DNA of 5,858 nucleotides from Oscillospiraceae bacterium (GTDB lineage Bacteria; Bacillota; Clostridia; UBA1381): assembly GCA_022508725.1 (NCBI GenBank), contig JAFLUR010000150.1, positions 1-5,858 on the forward strand, read 5' to 3'. Of the stretch, positions 1-5,858 are shown in pieces (position 1 is the stretch's first letter; every line of letters starts with the position of its first letter). The notes beneath the pieces are model-generated. The model saw only the letters and a list, made by a program, of their open reading frames with translations, searched no databases and was not told the origin of the DNA. Made by a program: the position numbers and the translations under genes.

Positions 1-2
1 CA

Positions 3-428
3 AAATCGGTATTTGTACAAAATCCGCTGAACGGTCTGTACAGAGATATAATCTACCGTACCGGCGATGTAGCGTATGAAAATGATGACGGCAACATTAT
101 TTTTGTCGGCAGACGTGACAGTCAGATAAAGCTGCGCGGCAACAGAATAGAACTCGGTGAAATAGAATCATCCGCATCCGCCATGGACGGAGTAAACGGT
201 GTTTGCGCGCTGTTTGATTCGGAAAAACAGGAAATAGCGCTGTTTCTGGAAACGCCGGAGAAAATCAACGCGCGGCGTTTCCGTATGAGCCTTCAGAGGC
301 ACATACCCAAATACATGATTCCCGACAGAATTGTTGCTGTGGAAAGCTTCCCTTATCTCCCCAACGGAAAAATTAATCGTATGGAGCTGAGGGATAAATA
401 TATAAACAGAAAAGAGGAAGAAAAATAA
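3..428 (+). CDS. Amino-acid adenylating enzyme, DltA-like, C-terminal 141 residues (5' partial)
   Basis: This is the C-terminal end of an ANL-superfamily adenylation enzyme; the N-terminal part lies outside the window. The frame is open from base 3 to the TAA at 426-428. In fragment numbering, the A7 motif YRTGD is at residues 18-22, the A8 hinge motif runs from GRRD (36-39) to ELGEIE (50-55), and the A10 motif PNGKINR is at 120-126, with K123 as the expected adenylation lysine. The protein ends soon after A10 with no fused carrier domain, as in DltA, and the next gene supplies a separate carrier protein. Family knowledge: such enzymes activate an amino acid as AMP ester and load it on phosphopantetheine. 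The A8 segment RGNRIELGEIE looks like NRPS adenylation domains, while classical DltA has roughly HGYRMELEEIE, so D-alanine should not be assumed. The residues that set specificity are missing. It overlaps the next start by one base (TAATG), so translation is probably coupled. Confidence 0.9.
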   Translation, partial: KSVFVQNPLNGLYRDIIYRTGDVAYENDDGNIIFVGRRDSQIKLRGNRIELGEIESSASAMDGVNGVCALFDSEKQEIALFLETPEKINARRFRMSLQRHIPKYMIPDRIVAVESFPYLPNGKINRMELRDKYINRKEEEK

Positions 429-673
429 TGGAAAAAATTAAGAATATACTCAGGGAATATATCAAAGAGAAGTTTGAGATAGGCGATGATCCGGATTTTA
501 CGGATGATGTGCATCTGTTTGACGAAGGGTTTGTGGACTCGTTTAATGCTGTTGAAATAATCTATTATATTGAACAGACGTTTAATATAAAGATAACGCA
601 AAGGGATATTACACTGTATCCGATGAACACAATCGAGGAGATTGCGACAGTTATAAACGAAAAACTGTCGTAG
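428..673 (+). CDS. Stand-alone acyl/aminoacyl carrier protein, DltC-like
   Basis: This 81-residue cytoplasmic carrier protein has the usual length of DltC. The phosphopantetheine attachment site is S38 in GFVDSFNAVEII (34-45), matching the DSF context of DltC (LLDSFGTVELL in Bacillus, from memory). The surrounding sequence is acidic (DDPDFTDD at 20-27) and helical, as expected of a four-helix carrier. The ATG at 428 overlaps the stop of the adenylation gene and has a purine-rich AGAGGA at 413-418 upstream. Inferred role: it takes the activated amino acid from the adenylation enzyme and presents it to the membrane acyltransferase encoded next. Its place directly after the adenylation gene differs from the usual A-B-C order. 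An acyl carrier for a non-amino-acid group cannot be excluded. Confidence 0.92.
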   Translation: MEKIKNILREYIKEKFEIGDDPDFTDDVHLFDEGFVDSFNAVEIIYYIEQTFNIKITQRDITLYPMNTIEEIATVINEKLS

Positions 674-677
674 GAGG
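672..677 (+). promoter_or_regulatory. Shine-Dalgarno site of the MBOAT gene
   Basis: AGGAGG overlaps the TAG stop of the carrier gene and sits 7 bases before the ATG at 685. It fixes that start and predicts strong translation of the membrane acyltransferase. An ATG at 678 in another frame directly abuts this site and is too close to use it. Confidence 0.85.
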
Positions 678-684
678 TTGAAGT

Positions 685-1833
685 ATGTGGTATCTTCAAC
701 CGGATGTACTTCTGAGACTGCTCATTGCCTGCGGAGCGATGATACTGATTTCCGGCATATCCCGCTTACTGTCAAAGAAAGATTTGGGTCCGAAATTTTT
801 GATATTCGCAAGTATCGCGGTCATAGCGTATGTATCATGGCAGCTTGCGTTGTTCAGCATAGGCTATACGATTGTAACTTTCATATTGACACGCATACTG
901 AAGCGGCTCAATAAAAAGAGGCGGCTGTGCTTTGTGCTGTTCTCATTGTTGTGTGCCGTACCTTTTTTTTACGGAAGATTGAACAGGTTTTTTCCGCAGC
1001 TGCCGGTACTTATCAGCTTTGTGGGAATTGCATATAATATGCTGAAGGCAATTGACGCGATGTATTTTGTCTATTATGCCGACATGGATATCGAATTTTT
1101 GACATATTCCAATTATATGCTGTTCTTCCCCACATTCACATCCGGTCCTATTTTCAGATACAGGGATTTTTTGAAAATTTTTCACGATCCCGTTCCGCTG
1201 ACTGCCGACAGATTTATAATATGCACAAAGCGCTTTATAAAGGGCATGTTTAAGAAAATGGTTGTGCTGTATTTCATAAACACGTTTTTTGCGTTCCTGC
1301 TTGAATCACCGCCACACTGGTACATAAGTCTGTCCCTTACGGTGCTGAGCTATTTCATTTTATTTTTTGATTTGTCCGGCTACAGTGATATCGCTGTAGC
1401 GACAGGCTCCGTCATGGGTTATACCGTGCCGGAAAATTTTCGTAAGCCGTGGGCGGCGGCTTCTTTTACACAGTTCTGGCGCAACTGGCATATCACATTG
1501 TCGGACTGGGTGAGAGAGCATATACTGGTCGTGATGAACAATAAAAGACTCAACCGACTTGCCTCGGCGGGCATGGGATTTACGGTTATGTTCGTCATGG
1601 ACATGTGGCACGGATTTGCGCTTATAAACGTTATCGGAGGTATTTATAACGGTATATATCTGGGACTTGAAAATTTGTTGGGACTGACAACCGTGGATAA
1701 ACGCAAAATGAAAAAACCGGTATATGTTATTCGGTGTATTACGGTTAATTTTCTGTTTGCGGTCAACACGTTGATGTACAGCGTTTCTCCCGATAAGCTT
1801 TTTGAGATCTTAAGAGGATTTATAACATTGTAG
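685..1833 (+). CDS. MBOAT-family membrane acyltransferase, DltB-like
   Basis: This 382-residue polytopic protein of the membrane-bound O-acyltransferase family is slightly shorter than typical DltB (about 400). Hydrophobic segments begin at about residue 8 and recur along the chain. Family signatures are FFPTFTSGPIFRY (147-159), GYSDIA (232-237), PENF followed by FWRNWH ending at H269, and MWHG with H309. H269 and H309 correspond to the two conserved DltB/MBOAT histidines, the second being the catalytic one. Family role: the protein forms a membrane funnel, docks the charged carrier protein on the cytoplasmic side and passes the acyl group outward. The carrier gene before it and the SGNH and micropeptide genes after it fit the DltB position. 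Distant paralogs such as AlgI and PatA also acylate polysaccharides, but the adenylation/carrier pair favours a DltB-type donor. The start is set by AGGAGG 7 bases upstream. Confidence 0.93.
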   Translation: MWYLQPDVLLRLLIACGAMILISGISRLLSKKDLGPKFLIFASIAVIAYVSWQLALFSIGYTIVTFILTRILKRLNKKRRLCFVLFSLLCAVPFFYGRLNRFFPQLPVLISFVGIAYNMLKAIDAMYFVYYADMDIEFLTYSNYMLFFPTFTSGPIFRYRDFLKIFHDPVPLTADRFIICTKRFIKGMFKKMVVLYFINTFFAFLLESPPHWYISLSLTVLSYFILFFDLSGYSDIAVATGSVMGYTVPENFRKPWAAASFTQFWRNWHITLSDWVREHILVVMNNKRLNRLASAGMGFTVMFVMDMWHGFALINVIGGIYNGIYLGLENLLGLTTVDKRKMKKPVYVIRCITVNFLFAVNTLMYSVSPDKLFEILRGFITL

Positions 1834-1842
1834 AGGTATGCC

Positions 1843-2706
1843 ATGAAAAAAATTATAATGATAATTTCGGTTATTGTATCGCTGCTTGCAGCCGATTTGA
1901 CGCTTACATATACCAATTTCATAAAAGACAGTGACTATTTTTCAAAAAATGATTTTGAAATCACTCAGTATAAACACCCCGATAGGGTATGGGACAAAGT
2001 GTTTTTCGGGAACAGTGCCGTTATTTCCGCATATATTGAGGAGCAAAGCGACTCAGGATATATAAATCTCGGACTCGACTGCGGCGTTATGACAGACCTG
2101 CGGGATATGCTCAAAAAGCGGCATGTAAATATCGGCTCAGAGCTTGTTCTGGGACTCAATTATTTGACGTTCTATGATGAATTCGACACAAATCCGACCT
2201 ATATATGGCATAAAAAGATTTATGAGCCGTATGCGTATTTTGAACGCGACAGATTTTATCCGATTATAACACGCGGATTTGACAATCTGCTTCGCGGCGA
2301 AAATCCCATGCCGTTTACATATCTTCCGCAAGAGAAAAATGTCTATCACGGCGCTCTCTCCGACAGCGCTCTGGCTGACAGTATGGCGCGATATGAGCGA
2401 GAGCTTTATAATCTGCCGATTGAGAAATTCGAAAAAAACATAGCGGCTTTGGATGATGTTGTTCGTTTCTGTTCCGCAAGAGGAATACGAGTAAGAGCGG
2501 TGTGGATGCCGCATAATCCAAAATGCGAGGTACCTGAGCTGACGATAAAGGTTCATGCCCGGGCACGGGAAATACTTGATAATTACGGAATTGAACTGCT
2601 GGATTTGGAAGCAGCCCTGCCCGCAGAATATTTTTTTGACACGGGACACCTTAATTATGACGTAGGAGCTCCCAAATTTACGGAAATGATAGATCAATGG
2701 TTATGA
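1843..2706 (+). CDS. Membrane-anchored SGNH-fold acyltransferase, short DltD-like protein
   Basis: This 287-residue protein has one N-terminal hydrophobic stretch (about 4-17, after MKK) that should anchor it with the body outside the membrane. SGNH-type features are the FFGNS nucleophile region with S58, a possible GLN element (104-106), and a C-terminal DTGH with D266 and H269 in the usual D-x-x-H spacing, followed by LNYDVGAPKFTEMI. This gives a plausible Ser-Asp-His triad. In the Dlt pathway DltD takes the acyl group on its serine and transfers it to the polymer. That role is inferred here from gene position, anchor and triad. It is much shorter than classical DltD (about 380-420 residues) and has GNS where DltD usually has GSS, so overall similarity to DltD may be weak. 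An esterase acting on the same polymer is the main alternative. The ATG lies 9 bases after the MBOAT stop, with AGAGG at 1832-1836 as its ribosome site. Confidence 0.8.
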   Translation: MKKIIMIISVIVSLLAADLTLTYTNFIKDSDYFSKNDFEITQYKHPDRVWDKVFFGNSAVISAYIEEQSDSGYINLGLDCGVMTDLRDMLKKRHVNIGSELVLGLNYLTFYDEFDTNPTYIWHKKIYEPYAYFERDRFYPIITRGFDNLLRGENPMPFTYLPQEKNVYHGALSDSALADSMARYERELYNLPIEKFEKNIAALDDVVRFCSARGIRVRAVWMPHNPKCEVPELTIKVHARAREILDNYGIELLDLEAALPAEYFFDTGHLNYDVGAPKFTEMIDQWL

Positions 2707-2715
2707 TGGGGGAAT

Positions 2716-2826
2716 ATGATGAAAATATTGAAACACATCGGTGTATTTCTGGTTTATCTTATAATGTTCGTTCTTGTTTGTATTTTTTTTACCGGCAACG
2801 GAAGCTTTATCTACGAAGCATTTTAA
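2716..2826 (+). CDS. DltX-like single-span micropeptide with C-terminal FIYEAF
   Basis: This 36-residue gene is easily missed because of its size. The peptide has a short basic N-terminus (MMKILKH), one hydrophobic span at about residues 8-25 (IGVFLVYLIMFVLVCIFF), then TGNGS and the last six residues FIYEAF. This matches DltX: about 50 residues, one membrane helix with the C-terminus outside, and a terminal F-x-Y-x-x-F motif. From memory of published work on DltX, the tyrosine of that motif relays the D-alanyl group from DltB to DltD; here it would be Y33. The gene sits directly after the DltD-like gene, whereas dltX usually opens the operon. Two starts compete: ATG 2716 and ATG 2719. The G-rich stretch 2708-2713 is better spaced from 2719, which would give 35 residues. 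It lies in the same frame as the preceding gene, 9 bases after its TGA. Confidence 0.85.
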   Translation: MMKILKHIGVFLVYLIMFVLVCIFFTGNGSFIYEAF

Positions 2827-2827
2827 T

Positions 2828-2833
2828 AAGGAG
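2828..2833 (+). promoter_or_regulatory. Shine-Dalgarno site that selects ATG 2842 for the large protein
   Basis: AAGGAG lies just after the micropeptide stop and 8 bases before the ATG at 2842. The in-frame GTG at 2836 would be only 2 bases away, too close, so the longer form starting there is unlikely. Confidence 0.8.
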
Positions 2834-2841
2834 ATGTGCAT

Positions 2842-5745
2842 ATGAAAGTGCTGATATTGACGATTATCATGTTCTTTGTATCGCTTGTATGCGGAAGCTC
2901 GGAGCTTACAAATCCCGACTCTCTCAGGGCTGCGATAATCGCGGCGGATGAGAGCGTAACGGCAAAAAATGCGTATGATCTACTGTGCGGCTCCACTGTT
3001 GCGACACTGGAAGCCGATATAATCGACGCATCGGAAACCGACAGGCTCTCGGATTTTGAAATAATATATGTCGATAAAAGCGTGGCGGAGTCCGGCAGCT
3101 TTGACGCGGCGGCACTTCAGGAATATGTGCAAAAAGGCGGCAGTGTTTTCCTTGACAATGAAACATATTCGCTTTTCGATTACGATTTCATCGGCGCATC
3201 GAAATTTGTTCCGCTCAAGTCATGTCCCGACGAAATGGAGTATCCGCCGGCAAGCTCGGATATAATGTACAAAATGCAGTCGCTTATCAAGGATTTTTGC
3301 AGATTATATCAGAATTATGTAAATTACGATGAGCTGTCCGGCATGGATTACGGAGTCGGAATTGTTCCGTCAACCGCCGAGTGTTATTCCGTAAAGGATG
3401 GCTTAGGCATTTATACGATGAATCGATACGGTAAAGGACGCGTATTTTTCACCAATCCGCTTTTGCCGAACGTGTTTTCCGTGGGTAATCTGTCACCGGA
3501 TAATTACGGAGAGCCGATGGCAGCATCCACAATCGGAGCGAATAAATTGCTGCGCGATTACTTTGCGGAGCTTGTTTCGCTTGAAAAATACGGCTATGCC
3601 GTCGAGCGCGTGATCGGTAACTACGCAAGACCGGCTGTGTCATGGGAATGTCACTACGAGGATATTACCGGCATTGAACACGGCTCGGCAGAAATGTTTG
3701 AGGAACTTTTGAGAAGCTACGGTCAAGTTCCGTCATTCAGTCTTGTCAGAAATCCTTATGTGTGGTTCAGACGCGCGGAAAGCGTTACATATGCCCTTTG
3801 CAAAGACGGACGGTACGCGATGGATCCCTATGAAAACGCATATTCATCGGGAACGCATTTTGTAACATCGGGAAAATGGCTCTCGCTTGATTACTATGAT
3901 AACACCATAAGCTATTTTGAGGACAACGCCGACTACACAAAACGCGCATATCCGTGTCCGATTGACTTAGACCGTGACGGAAACATGGATTTGATCTGCG
4001 GCAGCGCCGACGGAAAGCTATACTATTACAAGGGAATAGGCATGGGGGAAAATTACGAATTCACAACCGCGGTAATGTTCACCGACTCCGACGGAAATCA
4101 GACATTTACGGACGGATATTCCGCCCCCGCACTCATAGATATCGACCTTGACGGAGCGGATGAGATAATCTGCGGCAGCGGTGACGGAACGATCAGATGC
4201 TTTAAATTCGTTGGGGGAATGGTTCTTGAGGATATGGGTATCGTCGTTAAAACAGGACTTACGGATGCCATGCCTGCGACAGGTGATCTAAACGGCGACG
4301 GTACAGTGGATATGGCTGTGGGATCGCGCGATGGTAAAATGAGAATTTATTACGGCTCGACAGGCAGTCACGGTGTGAAATTCGATGATTATAAAACGAT
4401 TAACAGCGGGCAGAAATGGTGTGCACCGTGTATCGCAGACGCGGACGGCAACGGCGTCAACGAGCTTTATGCCGGAACATTTGACGGATACATTGCACAA
4501 TATGACGAAAATTATGTAATGAGCGGATACATTGACGGAGTTGAGACAAATTACAAAGGGAATTGCCATCTAAAGTTCGGCAATAACTGTGTGCCGAGGT
4601 TTTACGATATAGATCATGACGGAACTCTCGATTTAATTTCCGGCTCTCTCGAATACGGAATGGCTGTACCCATAGACAGCAAGTATTTCCCATACACCGA
4701 AAGGCTGCAGGCGACGCTTGACGGCTTCAAGGAACGCGGAATTTACATAGGTGTACATGAATTATCGCATGAATACGCGGATTTGGAGCATGACAGGCGC
4801 GAGCTTGAATACGGTAAAGCGGCTTTTGAAAAATACGCGCTCCGGTTTGACGGCATCGGTGTAAATCAGCACACATGGCATACAAGTAAACGCGGATATA
4901 ATTTAAATTACGATAATATGAGCGGTTATGACGGAACATACCGCACGGAATACGAGGCGGGGCTGTTATGGAATGACGGTTCAAAGTCACCGAACAGCTC
5001 TGCGGTTCCCGAACGCAGCGCGGAAAACACGCTGTTAATCCCGTTTTATCTTGAAAACGGCATGCTTATGCTCTGGCCGTCCAATTTGCCGAACGGAATA
5101 CAGGAATTTGCGCAAATTTCATTAAAGTACGAGGTTCCGATGCTGCTTTACGAGCATTGCGATTATATTTATCGCAATGTCGAGGATGCGGAAAATAAAG
5201 TGCGCTCCGTAGATGAATCGGTACGCGCCGAGGGATACATATTCATGCAGGAAAATCAGCTTGCAAAAGCGACTGTTGCCGCATACAACACGACCGTGAA
5301 AGCAAAATGGGAAGGAAATTCTCTTAAGCTTGACGCGAATACAAGGAATGAGGACATTCCGCTTTATGATAAGAATTATCAGAATTCCGTCGGAGTTAAG
5401 GTGGTGTTCCCGACGGGTGTTTCGGCGGAGACATTCGACGTAAAAGCAAGCGTAAGCTATGTGAAAAATAACTGTGTATACGTTTCTCTGGACAAACCCG
5501 CCGAACTGTCTCTTGATGAAATTTCGAACGGGATAAAACTTGTTTCATTAAATCTGCCGGCGAAAATAGTAACCAATAATGACAGCGCACGGATAGATTT
5601 TCTCGATGAAGGTATGATGGAGGTCAGTGTTGCGGGAAATGCTCAAACCGCATCGGAAGGATGGGATACAATTTCACAAAACGGAATCACAACTTTCAGA
5701 AAGTACGGAAAAGCAGACAAGCTTAAAATCAAGATGTTAAAATGA
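2842..5745 (+). CDS. Large secreted protein: GATase-like N-domain, deacetylase-like barrel split by FG-GAP/VCBS propeller
   Basis: The product has 967 residues from ATG 2842. Residues 1-18 form an export signal (MKVLILTIIMFFVSLVCG); the cysteine has no proper lipobox. Residues about 25-250 look like a class I glutamine-amidotransferase-type fold without an evident active site (ALQEYVQKGGSVFLDNE, then GKGRVFFTNPLLPN). Residues 264-290 contain a conserved-looking SWECHYEDITG with H271, E273 and D274. From about 374 to 600 come five Asp-rich calcium-loop repeats starting at D375, D433, D482, D533 and D589, as in FG-GAP/VCBS propeller blades. Next are GVHELSH (H639, H643), NQHTWH (H677, H680) and LLYEHCDYI (H772, D774), then a C-terminal beta-rich part. 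The Asp/His motifs in this order resemble a divergent NodB/CE4 polysaccharide deacetylase with the propeller inserted; I recall uncharacterised DUF2194 proteins as similar. Inferred role: binding or trimming the polymer that the upstream enzymes acylate. Enzymatic activity is unproven; a purely binding role is possible. Confidence 0.85.
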   Translation: MKVLILTIIMFFVSLVCGSSELTNPDSLRAAIIAADESVTAKNAYDLLCGSTVATLEADIIDASETDRLSDFEIIYVDKSVAESGSFDAAALQEYVQKGGSVFLDNETYSLFDYDFIGASKFVPLKSCPDEMEYPPASSDIMYKMQSLIKDFCRLYQNYVNYDELSGMDYGVGIVPSTAECYSVKDGLGIYTMNRYGKGRVFFTNPLLPNVFSVGNLSPDNYGEPMAASTIGANKLLRDYFAELVSLEKYGYAVERVIGNYARPAVSWECHYEDITGIEHGSAEMFEELLRSYGQVPSFSLVRNPYVWFRRAESVTYALCKDGRYAMDPYENAYSSGTHFVTSGKWLSLDYYDNTISYFEDNADYTKRAYPCPIDLDRDGNMDLICGSADGKLYYYKGIGMGENYEFTTAVMFTDSDGNQTFTDGYSAPALIDIDLDGADEIICGSGDGTIRCFKFVGGMVLEDMGIVVKTGLTDAMPATGDLNGDGTVDMAVGSRDGKMRIYYGSTGSHGVKFDDYKTINSGQKWCAPCIADADGNGVNELYAGTFDGYIAQYDENYVMSGYIDGVETNYKGNCHLKFGNNCVPRFYDIDHDGTLDLISGSLEYGMAVPIDSKYFPYTERLQATLDGFKERGIYIGVHELSHEYADLEHDRRELEYGKAAFEKYALRFDGIGVNQHTWHTSKRGYNLNYDNMSGYDGTYRTEYEAGLLWNDGSKSPNSSAVPERSAENTLLIPFYLENGMLMLWPSNLPNGIQEFAQISLKYEVPMLLYEHCDYIYRNVEDAENKVRSVDESVRAEGYIFMQENQLAKATVAAYNTTVKAKWEGNSLKLDANTRNEDIPLYDKNYQNSVGVKVVFPTGVSAETFDVKASVSYVKNNCVYVSLDKPAELSLDEISNGIKLVSLNLPAKIVTNNDSARIDFLDEGMMEVSVAGNAQTASEGWDTISQNGITTFRKYGKADKLKIKMLK
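3961..4635 (+). repeat. Five FG-GAP/VCBS-type repeats with calcium-loop motifs
   Basis: The large protein repeats the pattern D-x-D-x-D-G-x-x-D/E-hydrophobic five times: DLDRDGNMDL, DIDLDGADEI, DLNGDGTVDM, DADGNGVNEL and DIDHDGTLDL, at residues 375, 433, 482, 533 and 589. Four are followed by a Gly-rich strand such as CGSADG, CGSGDG, VGSRDG or AGTFDG. Spacing is 49-58 residues, fitting blades of a beta-propeller. The loops should bind calcium, which implies an extracellular location. Repeats are divergent at the DNA level, so this is an old protein repeat rather than a recent tandem duplication. Confidence 0.88.
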
Positions 5746-5769
5746 GGCTGAAGAAAGGTCGGAATAACG

Positions 5770-5787
5770 GGATATCATACGATATCC
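5770..5787. repeat. Perfect 7-bp inverted repeat
   Basis: GGATATC and GATATCC are separated by ATAC, 25 bases after the stop of the large gene. It could form a small RNA hairpin or be a palindromic protein-binding site. No T-run follows, so an intrinsic terminator is not supported. Confidence 0.5.
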
Positions 5788-5822
5788 GACATCAACAATA
5801 CAGCCGTCGGCAGCGGTCGTGT

Positions 5823-5849
5823 CCTATACCGGGAATTTGCCGGTATAGG
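5823..5849. repeat. Perfect 10-bp inverted repeat with 7-base loop
   Basis: CCTATACCGG and CCGGTATAGG flank the loop GAATTTG. The stem is GC-closed at both ends of a TATA core and would be a stable hairpin. The nine bases left after it (TCTGGGCAG) have no T-run, so it does not look like an ordinary rho-independent terminator. It could be an operator, an mRNA processing or stability element, or chance inside a gene that starts here. The 113-base tail after the large gene otherwise shows no convincing gene. Confidence 0.55.
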
Positions 5850-5858
5850 TCTGGGCAG

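Noticed and set aside
2137..2697. 186-codon open frame on the minus strand opposite the SGNH gene
   Set aside because: It lies entirely within a well-supported + strand gene, has no ribosome site I can see, and its product shows no recognisable motif. It is a shadow of the SGNH gene's codon pattern.
2836..2844. GTG at 2836 as start of the large protein
   Set aside because: The AAGGAG at 2828-2833 is only 2 bases from this GTG but 8 bases from ATG 2842, and the latter gives a cleaner signal peptide.
2842..2901. Lipoprotein signal in the large protein, from the cysteine in SLVCGSS
   Set aside because: The residues before the cysteine (S-L-V) do not fit the lipobox [LVI]-[ASTVI]-[GAS]-C. Ordinary signal peptidase cleavage after VCG is a better fit.
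2697..2951. 84-codon + strand frame across the SGNH/micropeptide/large-gene junctions
   Set aside because: It overlaps three better-supported genes in another frame, and its product has no coherent domain or membrane pattern. The micropeptide frame with FIYEAF explains this stretch better.
5823..5849. Intrinsic terminator at the strong hairpin
   Set aside because: The bases following the stem (TCTGGGCAG) contain no T-run, so the terminator call is not supported within the window.
5752..5858. Start of a PelG-like gene suggested by the string FAGIGLG in one frame
   Set aside because: The resemblance rests on a few glycine-rich residues, there is no start codon in that frame, and the window ends before any confirming sequence.

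Overview
The window holds the 3' part of one co-directional operon on the + strand. In order it contains the C-terminal end of an amino-acid adenylating enzyme (DltA-like), a stand-alone acyl carrier protein (DltC-like), an MBOAT membrane acyltransferase (DltB-like), a membrane-anchored SGNH-fold protein (DltD-like), a tiny single-span peptide ending in FIYEAF (DltX-like), and a large secreted protein of about 967 residues with FG-GAP/VCBS repeats. Genes overlap or lie a few bases apart, several have clear Shine-Dalgarno sites (AGGAGG, AAGGAG), and base composition is moderately AT-rich. These traits and the Dlt-type set suggest an anaerobic Gram-positive of the Clostridia. That assignment is inference; no rRNA or other marker is present.

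Layout: 3-428 adenylation enzyme (5' end outside the window); 428-673 carrier protein; 685-1833 MBOAT; 1843-2706 SGNH protein; 2716-2826 micropeptide; 2842-5745 large exported protein; 5746-5858 a short tail with two perfect inverted repeats and no convincing gene.

How the genes probably work together: in the Dlt pathway an adenylating enzyme loads D-alanine on the phosphopantetheine arm of DltC. DltB, with the C-terminal motif of DltX, passes the acyl group across the membrane, and DltD transfers it to teichoic acid. Every step has a counterpart here, but the set departs from a textbook dlt operon. The order is A-C-B-D-X rather than X-A-B-C-D, the adenylation core motif is of the NRPS type rather than the DltA type, and the DltD-like protein is reduced to an SGNH core. 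The set is also joined to a large extracytoplasmic protein that looks like a divergent polysaccharide-deacetylase-type barrel interrupted by a calcium-binding repeat propeller. The best reading is a Dlt-like system that aminoacylates (or otherwise acylates) an exported polymer, perhaps an exopolysaccharide rather than lipoteichoic acid, with the large protein binding or trimming that polymer. The acyl donor and the polymer cannot be read from this window.
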